Below, one piece after another: positions 44,797 through 52,947 of a stretch of 64,000 nucleotides of DNA. This DNA comes from Streptomyces sp. 378 (lineage in GTDB: Bacteria; Actinomycetota; Actinomycetes; Streptomycetales; Streptomycetaceae). The stretch is from assembly GCF_030124145.1 (NCBI RefSeq), contig NZ_JASKMS010000022.1, positions 1 to 64,000 of the forward strand, read 5' to 3'. The notes under the pieces are model-generated. The model had not been told where the DNA came from, did not search any database, and saw only the letters and a program-made list of their open reading frames with translations. Position numbers and translations under genes: made by a program. Position 1 is the stretch's first letter. Every line of letters begins with the position of its first letter.

Positions 44797-46014
44797 TCAG
44801 TCCACGACCGGTGCCTCCGCCTCTGCGGCCCGGGGCACGGGCTGCGGGTGGCGGGACTCGCGGCGCCGCGCCCACCAGGTCGCCACCGGCTCGGTGTAGC
44901 GCGCGGTGAGCGGCCCGAGGACCACCAGGATCAGAACGTAGGCCGTGGCCAGGGGGCCGAGGGACGGCTCGATGCCGGCCGACACCGCCAGGCCGGCGAT
45001 GACGATCGAGAACTCGCCACGCGCCACCAGCGCGCCGCCCGCCCGCCAGCGCCCCTTGACGGAGATCCCGGCCCGCCGGGCCGCCCAGTACCCGGTGGCG
45101 ATCTTCGTCAGCGCGGTGAGGAGGGCCAGTCCGAGGGCCGGCAGCAGGACGGGCGGGATGCTCGTCGGGTCGGTGTGCAGCCCGAAGAAGACGAAGAAGA
45201 TCGCCGCGAACAGGTCACGCAAGGGGCTCAGCAGGGTGTGCGCGCCCTCGGCGACCTCCCCCGAGAGGGCGATGCCCACCAGGAAGGCCCCCACCGCGGC
45301 CGACACCTGGAGTTGCTGCGCGACACCCGCGACCAGGATGGTCAGGCCCAGCACGACCAGCAGCAGCTTCTCCGGGTCGTCGCTGGAGACGAACCGTGAG
45401 ATGACCCTGCCGTAGCGCACCGCCAGGAACAGTACGAGCCCGGCCGCGCCCAGTGCGATCGCCAGGGTCACGCTCCCGGTCATCAGTCCGACGCCCGCCA
45501 CCAGCGCCGTGACGATGGGCAGGTACACCGCCATCGCCAGGTCCTCCAGCACCAGCACGCTGAGGATCACCGGCGTCTCCCGGTTGCCGACCCGGCCCAG
45601 GTCGCCCAGCACCTTCGCGATCACGCCGGACGACGAGATCCAGGTGACACCGGCCAGCACGACGGTGGCCACCGGGCCCCAGCCGAGCAGCAGCGCCACC
45701 GCCGCCCCGGGCAGCGCGTTGAGCGCGAAGTCGACCAGCCCGGATGGGTAGTGGGTCTTGAGGTTGGAGACCAGATCGCTCGCCGTGTACTCCAGGCCCA
45801 GCATCAGCAGCAGCAGGATGACGCCGATCTCCGCGCCCGTGGCGACGAACTCCTCGCTCGCGCCCAGCGGCAGCAGGCCGCCCTCGCCGAACGCCAGACC
45901 GGCCAGGAGGTACAGGGGTATGGGGGAGATCCGAAACCGGCCGGCGAACCGGCCGAGCAGGCCGAGGCCGAGAATGATGGAACCGAACTCGATGAGCAGG
46001 ACCGCGGAGTGCAA
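44797..46014 (-). CDS. KhtU-like K+(cation)/H+ antiporter, CPA2 family
   Basis: 405 residues, about twelve membrane helices. Typical CPA2 features are PLYLLAGLAFGEGGLLPLG, LLLMLGLEYTASDLVSNL and TWISSSGVIAKVLGDLGR. The start is probably TTG 46014 with GGGAG upstream, only 4 nt after the stop of the preceding TrkA-C protein; no ATG or GTG lies in a suitable place in this frame. With the RCK_C protein before it, it resembles Bacillus KhtTU, a K+ efflux system gated by a soluble RCK protein. It exports K+ or other cations in exchange for H+ (family knowledge). Confidence 0.88.
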   Translation of the reverse strand: MHSAVLLIEFGSIILGLGLLGRFAGRFRISPIPLYLLAGLAFGEGGLLPLGASEEFVATGAEIGVILLLLMLGLEYTASDLVSNLKTHYPSGLVDFALNALPGAAVALLLGWGPVATVVLAGVTWISSSGVIAKVLGDLGRVGNRETPVILSVLVLEDLAMAVYLPIVTALVAGVGLMTGSVTLAIALGAAGLVLFLAVRYGRVISRFVSSDDPEKLLLVVLGLTILVAGVAQQLQVSAAVGAFLVGIALSGEVAEGAHTLLSPLRDLFAAIFFVFFGLHTDPTSIPPVLLPALGLALLTALTKIATGYWAARRAGISVKGRWRAGGALVARGEFSIVIAGLAVSAGIEPSLGPLATAYVLILVVLGPLTARYTEPVATWWARRRESRHPQPVPRAAEAEAPVVD

Positions 46015-46018
46015 CAGC

Positions 46019-46504
46019 TCACTCCCGCCCGAGTATGGTCGCGGCCGCGTCGACGCCCTCACGGGTCCCGACGACGATCAGCGTGTCACCGCCGGCCAGC
46101 CGGAAGTCCGGCGCGGGCGACGGGATGGCTTCGGCCCGGCGCAGCACGGCCACCACCGACGCGCCCGTCTCCGTCCGCATCCGCATGTCGCCCAGTACCC
46201 GCCCGTTCCAGTGCGAGGTCGCGGCCACCTCGATCCGCTCGGCGACCAGACCCAGGTCCGTGGTGTACAGCAGGCTCGGGCTGTGGTGGGACGGCTTCAG
46301 CGCGTCGATCAGCGAACCCGCCTCCGAGCTGGTGAGCCGCAGGGAGTGCGCGCACGAGTCGGGGTCGTCGGAGCGGTAGACGTTCACCGTGCGCGTGCCG
46401 TCGCGGTGCGCGACGACCGACAGATGGCGGTGTTCCCGGGTCTCCAGGTCGTACTGGACCCCGATACCCGGTAGCGGCGTCGCCCTCAGGCGCGGAGCTG
46501 ACAC
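46019..46504 (-). CDS. KhtT-like RCK_C (TrkA-C) regulatory protein
   Basis: 161 residues. The C-terminal TrkA-C domain (about 85-160) reads LAGGDTLIVVGTREGVDAA. The N-terminal part (PLPGIGVQYDLETREHRHLS) matches the short KhtT-type regulators that bind nucleotide or sense pH and gate the antiporter. GTG 46504 is chosen for AAGGGGAAG about 7 nt upstream; the open frame extends beyond it without family similarity. Operon with the antiporter gene, 4-nt gap. Confidence 0.9.
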   Translation of the reverse strand: MSAPRLRATPLPGIGVQYDLETREHRHLSVVAHRDGTRTVNVYRSDDPDSCAHSLRLTSSEAGSLIDALKPSHHSPSLLYTTDLGLVAERIEVAATSHWNGRVLGDMRMRTETGASVVAVLRRAEAIPSPAPDFRLAGGDTLIVVGTREGVDAAATILGRE

Positions 46505-46701
46505 GTTGCTTCCCCTTGTTCGTCTCGTTTGTCGTGCTTTGGTGGTCTGATGAGCGGTGCCGATCATCGGACGGGTCAAGTCCGCATGCTCCCATCCGGC
46601 CGTACGGTGGCGACATGGGTGTCGTGACGGAGGTTGGCGCGTCGGCGTTCGGGCGGACGCGGGGTTGTCCACAGGCGGCCGAGTCACTTTCGCCGACCGC
46701 C

Positions 46702-46707
46702 TACCCT
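46702..46707 (+). promoter_or_regulatory. Putative leaderless -10 (TACCCT) for miaB
   Basis: TACCCT is followed by 7 nt (tgtcccc) and ATG 46715; no ribosome-binding site. The same hexamer and spacing precede the gene at 48285. Confidence 0.5.
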
Positions 46708-46714
46708 TGTCCCC

Positions 46715-48229
46715 ATGAGCAGCATCGACCGGAGCCTGTCAGTGGGCGGCACGCGCACGTACGAGGTACGCACCTACGGGTGCCAGATGAACGTCCACGA
46801 CTCCGAGCGATTGTCCGGACTGCTGGAGGACGCGGGCTACGTCCGTGCCCCGGAGGGCGCCGACGAGGCGGACGTCGTCGTCTTCAACACCTGCGCCGTG
46901 CGTGAGAACGCCGACAACAAGCTGTACGGCAACCTCGGCCACCTCGCCCCCAAGAAGGCGAGCCGCCCCGGCATGCAGATCGCGGTCGGCGGCTGCCTCG
47001 CGCAGAAGGACCGCGACACCATTGTGAAGAGGGCGCCCTGGGTGGACGTCGTCTTCGGCACGCACAACATCGGCAAGCTGCCCGTCCTGCTGGAACGCGC
47101 ACGCGTGCAGGACGAGGCGCAGGTCGAGATCGCCGAGTCGCTGGAGGCGTTCCCCTCGACGCTGCCCACCCGCCGCGAGAGCGCCTACGCGGCCTGGGTC
47201 TCCATCTCCGTCGGCTGCAACAACACCTGCACCTTCTGCATCGTCCCGGCCCTGCGCGGCAAGGAGAAGGACCGCCGCCCCGGCGACATCCTCGCCGAGA
47301 TCGAGGCCCTGGTCGCCGAGGGCGTCTCCGAGATCACGCTGCTCGGGCAGAACGTCAACGCGTACGGCTCCGACATCGGCGACCGCGAGGCCTTCAGCAA
47401 GCTGCTGCGCGCCTGCGGGAGGATCGACGGCCTCGAGCGCGTCCGTTTCACCTCCCCGCACCCGCGGGACTTCACCGACGACGTCATCGCCGCCATGGCC
47501 GAGACGCCGAACGTGATGCCGCAGCTGCACATGCCGCTCCAGTCCGGCTCCGACCCGGTCCTGAAGGCGATGCGCCGCTCCTACCGACAGGAGCGCTTCC
47601 TGGGGATCATCGAGAAGGTCCGCGCCGCCATCCCGCACGCAGCGATCAGCACGGACATCATCGTGGGCTTCCCGGGCGAGACCGAGGAGGACTTCGAGCA
47701 GACGCTGCACGTGGTGCGCGAGGCCCGCTTCGCCCAGGCCTTCACCTTCCAGTACTCCAAGCGTCCCGGCACCCCGGCCGCCGAGATGGACGGCCAGATC
47801 CCCAAGAAGGTCGTGCAGGAGCGCTACGAGCGGCTCGTCGCCCTCCAGGAGGAGATCTCCTGGGAGGAGAACAAGAAGCAGGTCGGCCGCACCCTGGAGC
47901 TGATGGTCGCCGAGGGCGAGGGCCGCAAGGACGACACCACCCACCGCCTGTCCGGCCGCGCCCCCGACAACCGCCTGGTCCACTTCACCAAGCCGGACCA
48001 GGAGGTCCGCCCCGGCGACGTGGTCACCGTCGAGATCACCTACGCCGCTCCGCACCACCTCCTCGCCGAGGGCGCCGTGCTGGACGTACGCCGCACCCGC
48101 GCGGGCGACGCCTGGGAGAAGCGGAACGCGGCCGAGAAGGCCAAGCCCGTCGGGGTGATGCTGGGCCTGCCCAAGATCGGCGCCCCCGAGCCGCTGCAAG
48201 CCGTGACGAGCGGGTGCGGCTGCGACTGA
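46715..48229 (+). CDS. miaB: tRNA-2-methylthio-N6-dimethylallyladenosine synthase MiaB
   Basis: 504 residues. Radical-SAM enzyme that adds the 2-methylthio group to i6A37 of tRNAs reading UNN codons. N-terminal cluster cysteines lie in [22 protein letters not shown] and VGGCLAQKD. The radical-SAM CxxxCxxC is C168-C172-C175 ([12 protein letters not shown]), and a TRAM domain lies at about 375-445. A C-terminal tail ending GCGCD is extra. It acts after MiaA, encoded at 50.1 kb. Confidence 0.96.
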   Translation: MSSIDRSLSVGGTRTYEVRTYGCQMNVHDSERLSGLLEDAGYVRAPEGADEADVVVFNTCAVRENADNKLYGNLGHLAPKKASRPGMQIAVGGCLAQKDRDTIVKRAPWVDVVFGTHNIGKLPVLLERARVQDEAQVEIAESLEAFPSTLPTRRESAYAAWVSISVGCNNTCTFCIVPALRGKEKDRRPGDILAEIEALVAEGVSEITLLGQNVNAYGSDIGDREAFSKLLRACGRIDGLERVRFTSPHPRDFTDDVIAAMAETPNVMPQLHMPLQSGSDPVLKAMRRSYRQERFLGIIEKVRAAIPHAAISTDIIVGFPGETEEDFEQTLHVVREARFAQAFTFQYSKRPGTPAAEMDGQIPKKVVQERYERLVALQEEISWEENKKQVGRTLELMVAEGEGRKDDTTHRLSGRAPDNRLVHFTKPDQEVRPGDVVTVEITYAAPHHLLAEGAVLDVRRTRAGDAWEKRNAAEKAKPVGVMLGLPKIGAPEPLQAVTSGCGCD

Positions 48230-48271
48230 GCCGGGTCGCCGCCCTGTGCGGTGGCAGCGGTTCCTGAGAGC

Positions 48272-48277
48272 TACCCT
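48272..48277 (+). promoter_or_regulatory. Putative leaderless -10 (TACCCT) for the dioxygenase-like gene
   Basis: TACCCT is followed by 7 nt (gccgatc) and ATG 48285. Confidence 0.45.
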
Positions 48278-48284
48278 GCCGATC

Positions 48285-49001
48285 ATGCTTGTCGCCGCCG
48301 CTGTCTGCCCCTGCCCGCCCCTCCTGATCCCCGACGTCGCCGCGGGCGCCGCCCCGGAACTGGATGCCGCGCGGGCAGCCTGCACGGACGCGTTGGGCGT
48401 GCTCGCCGCCGCCCGGCCGGGCCGCCTGGTGGTCGTCGGCCCGGTGGCGGACCGTGCCGGGCCCGAGACGTACCCGGAGGGCACCCGGGGATCGTTCCGG
48501 GGCTTCGGTGTCGACCTGGACGTACGACTGGGAGCGGCGGAGGGCGCCGATCCGGGACCGCGGCTGCCGTACGCGCTGGCGGTGGCCGCCTGGCTGCTGG
48601 AGCGGACCGGGTGGTCCCACGCGCCGGTCGAGGGGCTGGGGGTGGGGGAGATGTACCCGCCCGAGTCGTGCCTGCGGACCGGCAGGGACATCGCCGCCCG
48701 GGACGATCGAGTGGCCCTGCTGGTGATGGGTGACGCCAGCGCGTGCCGGACGCTCAAGGCCCCGGGCTATCTGGATGAACGGGCGGCGCCCTTCGACGCG
48801 GAGGTCGCGCGGGCGCTCGGCTCGGCGGACCTCGCCGCACTCACCTCGCTGGACATCGGCCCGGCGCACGAACTGAAGGCGTCCGGCCGGGCCCCCTGGC
48901 AGGTGCTGGCGGGCGCGGCCGAGGGCACCGGCCTCGGCGGATCGCTGCTGTACGAGGACGCGCCCTATGGCGTGGGGTACGTCGTCGCCGCCTGGTCCTA
49001 G
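48285..49001 (+). CDS. Class III extradiol dioxygenase B-subunit-like protein
   Basis: 238 residues. The start LVAAAVCPCPPLLIPDVAAG and the middle RLVVVGPVAD and VALLVMGDASACRT recall the LigB-like extradiol dioxygenase/MEMO fold. The two metal-binding His of true dioxygenases (H-P-P near the start) are replaced by C-P-C-P-P, so enzyme activity is doubtful. It occurs between miaB and miaA in streptomycetes, as far as I recall, so a link to tRNA modification is possible but unproven. A leaderless-type promoter precedes it. Confidence 0.8.
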   Translation: MLVAAAVCPCPPLLIPDVAAGAAPELDAARAACTDALGVLAAARPGRLVVVGPVADRAGPETYPEGTRGSFRGFGVDLDVRLGAAEGADPGPRLPYALAVAAWLLERTGWSHAPVEGLGVGEMYPPESCLRTGRDIAARDDRVALLVMGDASACRTLKAPGYLDERAAPFDAEVARALGSADLAALTSLDIGPAHELKASGRAPWQVLAGAAEGTGLGGSLLYEDAPYGVGYVVAAWS

Positions 49002-49091
49002 GCGGGATGCAGGGCGCGCGGGCGCCTGGTCCTAGGCGGGACGCGGGGCGCGCGGGCGCCTGGTCATAGTAGGGACGCGGGGCGCGCGGGC
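48990..49091 (+). repeat. Three 34-bp tandem repeats copying the gene 3' end
   Basis: Units start at 48990, 49024 and 49058, each beginning gcctggtc(c/a)ta and continuing (g)gcgggacgcggggcgcgcgg-like. The first unit contains the last codons and stop (TGG TCC TAG) of the preceding gene; the later units keep TGGTCCTAG or TGGTCATAG. Confidence 0.85.
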
Positions 49092-49115
49092 GCCGGGGCA
49101 CCGGAAGGGCGGCGT

Positions 49116-49180
49116 GCCGTCCGCCGACTCCCTGCCGGTGAAGAGCCCGCCGGCGAAGGGCGCCGGACACGGCGGACGGC
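49116..49180. terminator. Inverted repeat between convergent genes
   Basis: Arms gccgtccgccg (49116-49126) and cggcggacggc (49170-49180), 11 bp each, enclose a 43-nt loop that itself contains complementary gccgg/ccggc segments. It is probably a bidirectional terminator between the dioxygenase-like gene and the antitoxin-like gene. Confidence 0.55.
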
Positions 49181-49207
49181 CGGGAGCCCTCTGAACTCCG
49201 CGGCCGT

Positions 49208-49320
49208 CAGCCGATGCGCCTCTCCGCGTGCCGATGCGCGCCCCGGGACCTGCTGTGCCGATACGCGCGCCCGGAACGCGCTGCGCCGGTGTGCGCCCGG
49301 AGCCTTCTGCGCCGATGCGT
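49208..49320. repeat. Degenerate short tandem repeats before the antitoxin-like gene 3' end
   Basis: A gcgccgatgcgcgcccgg-like block recurs at 49208, 49228, 49255, 49283 and 49309, with 20-28 bp between starts and several substitutions. The last copy touches the stop codon of the minus-strand gene at 49321. No gene is supported in the array. Confidence 0.6.
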
Positions 49321-49641
49321 TCAGGACGTGGGCGGTGGTGCCTCCGGAGGCGGGGTGCCGCCCGCGGTCGGCGGTGGAGTCGTGCCTCTCGCGCCGGACG
49401 GCGTCGTACCGCCTGTGTTCGGTGCGCCGTCCTCCTTGTGCGTGAGCCGTTCCATGGCGCCCTTGGCCCGGCCCGTGCCCGACTGAATCCGGTCGCTGTA
49501 TTTGCCCTTGGTCCTCTTGTCGACGGCCTGCGCGGCCTTGTCGAGCCCGTGGTGGATCTTGCCCTCGTGCCGCTGCGCGAGGTCCGAGACCTTGCCCTTG
49601 GCCGGGCCCAGCTTGGCCTTCACGTTGTCCAGGAGGCCCAT
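49321..49641 (-). CDS. MT0933-like small antitoxin-family protein
   Basis: 106 residues. The N-terminal 60 residues (MGLLDNVKAKLGPAKGKVSD, HEGKIHHGLDKAAQAVDKRT) match the MT0933/Rv0909-type family annotated as antitoxins and common in actinobacteria in one or several copies. The C-terminal part is Pro/Thr/Gly-rich. No toxin gene (Rv0910-like START-domain protein) is adjacent, so an antitoxin role is doubtful here. It is followed by the next small gene upstream on the same strand, 26 bp away. Confidence 0.85.
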   Translation of the reverse strand: MGLLDNVKAKLGPAKGKVSDLAQRHEGKIHHGLDKAAQAVDKRTKGKYSDRIQSGTGRAKGAMERLTHKEDGAPNTGGTTPSGARGTTPPPTAGGTPPPEAPPPTS

Positions 49642-49667
49642 GGCTCACCTTCTCTCGCGCGGGGTGG

Positions 49668-49922
49668 TCAGGTGCGGGCGCCCTCGCCCGCCTCGTTGTC
49701 GGCCGCCTTGTCGGTGGACTGCTGCCTGGGGATGTCGACGCCCTCGCTCTCGGTGGCCTCGGCAGCCGGCTCGGCCGCTTCCGCCGTTCCGTCGCCGTTC
49801 TTCGGCTCCGCGGTCTCGGCCGCCTCCGTCTCGGTCTCGGTCGTCGTGTCTGTCCGAGCCTCGGCCGCAGGCGTCTCCGCCGTGGCCTTCGACCGACGGA
49901 GAAGTCGTGCAAAAACGCCCAT
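49668..49922 (-). CDS. Small acidic Streptomyces-conserved protein of unknown function
   Basis: 84 residues. The basic start MGVFARLLRRSKA is followed by a long Ala/Glu/Thr-rich acidic region and the ending EAGEGART. No domain is recognised; it looks disordered. GGAG lies 6 nt before the ATG. Likely in an operon with the antitoxin-like gene, and divergent from miaA. Confidence 0.7.
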   Translation of the reverse strand: MGVFARLLRRSKATAETPAAEARTDTTTETETEAAETAEPKNGDGTAEAAEPAAEATESEGVDIPRQQSTDKAADNEAGEGART

Positions 49923-50104
49923 ATCCACTCCATACGTTACTCGTGCGGGCGAAATCCCGCGTTGCCCGGTGCGTTGGTTTGCGTGGCCCGGGCCACCGCC
50001 TCCGCGATCCGGCGGCAGGAACCTCGCAACGGGCAACGACCCCGCGGCCGTGGCGTCACGTAACTCGTTCGAGAGCAGGGTGGGAGGTTTGCGAGACTGG
50101 GTCG

Positions 50105-51043
50105 GTGAGCAGTGCACCCCCCGCCCCCCGCGTCATCGCCGTCGTCGGTCCGACCGCGGCCGGAAAGTCCGATCTGGGCGTCTTCCTGGCCCAGCGCCTC
50201 GGCGGCGAAGTCGTCAACGCCGACTCCATGCAGCTCTACCGAGGGATGGACATCGGTACCGCCAAGCTGACGCCCGAGGAGCGCGGTGGCGTCCCCCACC
50301 ACCTCCTGGACATCTGGGACGTGACCGTCACGGCGTCCGTGGCCGAGTACCAGCGCCTGGCCCGGGAACGGATCGAGGCCCTGCTCGCCGAGAGCCGCTG
50401 GCCGATCCTGGTCGGCGGCTCCGGACTGTACGTGCGCGGGGCCGTCGACAACTTGGAGTTCCCGGGCACCGACCCCGAGGTCCGCGCCCGACTGGAGGAG
50501 GAGCTCGCGCTGCGCGGCTCCGGCGCGCTGCACGCCCGCCTGGCCGCCGCCGACCCCGAGGCCGCTCGGGCGATCCTGCCCAGCAACGGCCGCCGGGTCG
50601 TGCGAGCCCTGGAGGTGATCGAGATCACCGGCAGGCCCTTCACGGCCAACCTCCCCGGCCACGACTCGGTGTACGACACCCTCCAGATCGGCGTCGACGT
50701 GGCCCGCCCCGAGCTCGACGAGCGCATCGCGCGCCGGGTCGACCGGATGTGGGACGCCGGCCTGGTGGACGAGGTGCGCGCACTCCAGGCGCAGGGGTTG
50801 CGCGAAGGGCGTACGGCCTCGCGCGCGCTCGGCTACCAGCAGGTGCTCGCGGCGCTCGCCGGGGAGTGCACCCTGGAGGAAGCGCGGACCGAGACCGTCC
50901 GTGCCACCAAGCGCTTCGCGCGCCGTCAGGATTCATGGTTCAGGCGCGACCCGCGGGTGCACTGGTTGAGTGGGGCGGCTACCGATCTCACAGAACTTCC
51001 ACAGCTCGCGCTGTCCTTGGTCGAACGACCGGTTACAGCCTGA
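50105..51043 (+). CDS. miaA: tRNA dimethylallyltransferase MiaA
   Basis: 312 residues. Transfers the dimethylallyl group to A37 of tRNAs reading UNN codons; the product is the MiaB substrate. P-loop GPTAAGKS at 15-22, DSMQLYRGMDIGTAKLTPEE, PILVGGSGLYVRG and SRALGYQQ motifs are intact. GTG 50105 has GAGACT 6 nt upstream and no ribosome-binding site, so it is probably leaderless. Confidence 0.95.
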   Translation: MSSAPPAPRVIAVVGPTAAGKSDLGVFLAQRLGGEVVNADSMQLYRGMDIGTAKLTPEERGGVPHHLLDIWDVTVTASVAEYQRLARERIEALLAESRWPILVGGSGLYVRGAVDNLEFPGTDPEVRARLEEELALRGSGALHARLAAADPEAARAILPSNGRRVVRALEVIEITGRPFTANLPGHDSVYDTLQIGVDVARPELDERIARRVDRMWDAGLVDEVRALQAQGLREGRTASRALGYQQVLAALAGECTLEEARTETVRATKRFARRQDSWFRRDPRVHWLSGAATDLTELPQLALSLVERPVTA

Positions 51044-51151
51044 TCACGTCATGGCATCGGGACGCCCAGGCCGTCATCCGGTCCATCGGCGGCGTGCCAT
51101 CATCGAGCTTCGATCGACCGAGTTGAGTCCTAGTTGGGAGGGCGCGTGGCG

Positions 51152-51664
51152 ATGGAGGCCGGCCCTCGCGACACCGCACGAAGCACCGACCACATCACCG
51201 CCGAGCGGGATGGGGCGCAGGGCGCTGACGCACCCGAGCAGGAGGCGGACCACCTCAGCTCCGACGGGCCCGACGAGACGCAGGGCGTGACGGACGACGG
51301 TCCCGAGCCCGGCGAGATGTTCGCCGACGAGGTCGAGGTCGAGCTGCGCCCGCAGCGCCGGCTCCGCGTCTGGCAGCTGGCCCCCATCGTGAGCCTCGCG
51401 GCACTCGGCTCCCTGATGTTCGCGTTCCCGCTCGCCTTCGACTTCGGCGACAGCGGTGCCGTCATCGCCATGCTGGGTCTGCTGATCTGTTTCTGCGCGG
51501 CCGGCTGGGGCATGATGGCCGCCCGCCGCGTCGGCTACACCTGGCCGGGTCTGCCCGCCAAGGGCTCCGGCCGCAGACCCGACTGGCGGGTCGCCCTCGC
51601 GTACGCCCTCGTCGTGGCCGTGGTGGTGGTCCTCGCCGTGTGGCGCGTGGCGCGGTTGCGCTGA
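51152..51664 (+). CDS. Conserved membrane protein of unknown function
   Basis: 170 residues. An acidic N-terminal half (to about 70) precedes three hydrophobic segments: LAPIVSLAALGSLMFAFPLA, AVIAMLGLLICFCAAGWGMM and VALAYALVVAVVVVLAVW. No domain is recognised. ATG 51152 is chosen for GGGAGGG at a 9-nt distance; GTG 51146 is possible. It lies between miaA and dapF, all on one strand, with its own gap on each side. Confidence 0.8.
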   Translation: MEAGPRDTARSTDHITAERDGAQGADAPEQEADHLSSDGPDETQGVTDDGPEPGEMFADEVEVELRPQRRLRVWQLAPIVSLAALGSLMFAFPLAFDFGDSGAVIAMLGLLICFCAAGWGMMAARRVGYTWPGLPAKGSGRRPDWRVALAYALVVAVVVVLAVWRVARLR

Positions 51665-51765
51665 TCGCCGTACGGCGCCCCCCGGCGAGGCTCGGCGGCG
51701 CCGAGGGTTCCGGAGATGCGGGAGCACCGCCGTCGGCGCGCCGAGGCGTTGTCGTGGGCACCCCT

Positions 51766-51771
51766 TACGAT
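51766..51771 (+). promoter_or_regulatory. Putative leaderless -10 (TACGAT) for dapF
   Basis: TACGAT is followed by 6 nt (cgaggc) and ATG 51778. The GAGG in the gap is too close to the ATG to act as a normal ribosome-binding site. Confidence 0.4.
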
Positions 51772-51777
51772 CGAGGC

Positions 51778-52650
51778 ATGAGCACGCGGATCGCCTTCCT
51801 CAAAGGTCATGGCACGGAGAACGACTTCGTGATCGTCCCGGACCCGGAGAACGCCATCGACCTGCCCCCGGCCGCCGTCGCCGCCCTGTGCGACCGGCGC
51901 GCGGGCATCGGCGGTGACGGGCTGCTGCACGTCGTGCGGTCCGCGGCGCACCCGGAGGCCGAGAGCATGGCGGCCGAGGCGGAGTGGTTCATGGACTACC
52001 GCAACGGCGACGGCTCGATCGCCGAGATGTGCGGAAACGGCGTGCGCGTGTTCGCGCGCTACCTCCAGCGCGCCGGACACGTGACCGAGGGAGACCTCGC
52101 GGTCGCCACCCGCGGCGGCGTGAAGACCGTGCACATCGCCAAGGACGGTGACGTGACCGTGGGCATGGGCAAGGCGGTACTGCCCGACGGTGACGTCACG
52201 GTGAGTGTGGGCGAGCGCAGCTGGCCCGCGCGGAACGTCAACATGGGCAACCCGCACGCGGTCGCCTTCGTGGACGACCTGACGCACGCCGGCGACCTGC
52301 ACTCCCCGCCGCCCTTCAGCCCGGCCGCCGCGTACCCGGACGGTGTGAACGTCGAGTTCGTGGTCGACCGCGCTCCCGGACACGTCGCGCTGCGCGTGCA
52401 CGAGCGCGGCTCCGGTGAGACCCGCTCGTGCGGCACGGGCGCGTGCGCGGTCGCCGTGGCCGCCGCCCGGCGTGACGGCGCCGACCCGACGGTCACCGGC
52501 ACCCCCGTGACGTACACCGTGGACGTCCCCGGCGGCACCCTGGTGATCACCGAGCGACCCGACGGCGAGATCGAGATGACCGGCCCGGCCGTGATCGTGG
52601 CCGAGGGCGAGATCGACGCGGACTGGCTGGACGCCGCCAGGTCCGCGTGA
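51778..52650 (+). CDS. dapF: Diaminopimelate epimerase
   Basis: 290 residues. Converts LL- to meso-diaminopimelate for lysine and cell-wall synthesis. (Streptomyces walls use LL-DAP, so the enzyme mainly feeds lysine.) Both catalytic cysteines are present: Cys85 in EMCGNGVRVFARYL and Cys218 in RSCGTGACAVAVA. The start IAFLKGHGTENDFVI has the usual G-x-x-N-D-F motif. Confidence 0.96.
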   Translation: MSTRIAFLKGHGTENDFVIVPDPENAIDLPPAAVAALCDRRAGIGGDGLLHVVRSAAHPEAESMAAEAEWFMDYRNGDGSIAEMCGNGVRVFARYLQRAGHVTEGDLAVATRGGVKTVHIAKDGDVTVGMGKAVLPDGDVTVSVGERSWPARNVNMGNPHAVAFVDDLTHAGDLHSPPPFSPAAAYPDGVNVEFVVDRAPGHVALRVHERGSGETRSCGTGACAVAVAAARRDGADPTVTGTPVTYTVDVPGGTLVITERPDGEIEMTGPAVIVAEGEIDADWLDAARSA

Positions 52651-52947
52651 GCCGGGGCGGGCCGTCCTGAAACACCCACGCGCCCTCGGTCGGCCGACTC
52701 GAAACAACCGTTGCCAATCGGCCACTTGGCGGGAATCACTCCGTGTGGGCTGTGACGTGCAGGGGTACAAACCTCACATTCGTCCCTCGAATGGGTGATC
52801 AGTTTCACGCTCGGCGAGAGGCGGTCAGTCCGGCGTGGTGGGCTCGGTAGCATCAAGCACCGGCCCGGACGGGGGACCGAAGCCGCCCCCTGAGCCGTGT
52901 CCGCTCTGGGGCACCCCGTCCGCCGGTTGACGCAGCCGGAGGTGCCC
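52651..52947 (+). promoter_or_regulatory. Region upstream of the rsh gene
   Basis: 297 bp without a gene. The rsh ribosome-binding site CCGGAGGTG lies just before ATG 52948. TAGCAT near 52848 is -10-like, but no matching -35 was found. A short imperfect repeat (ccaatcggccacttggcgg) near 52715 is of unknown meaning. Confidence 0.35.

Noticed and set aside
49321-49922. A toxin-antitoxin module
   Set aside because: The first protein belongs to a family named antitoxin, but the neighbour is a disordered acidic protein and no toxin-like fold is encoded nearby.
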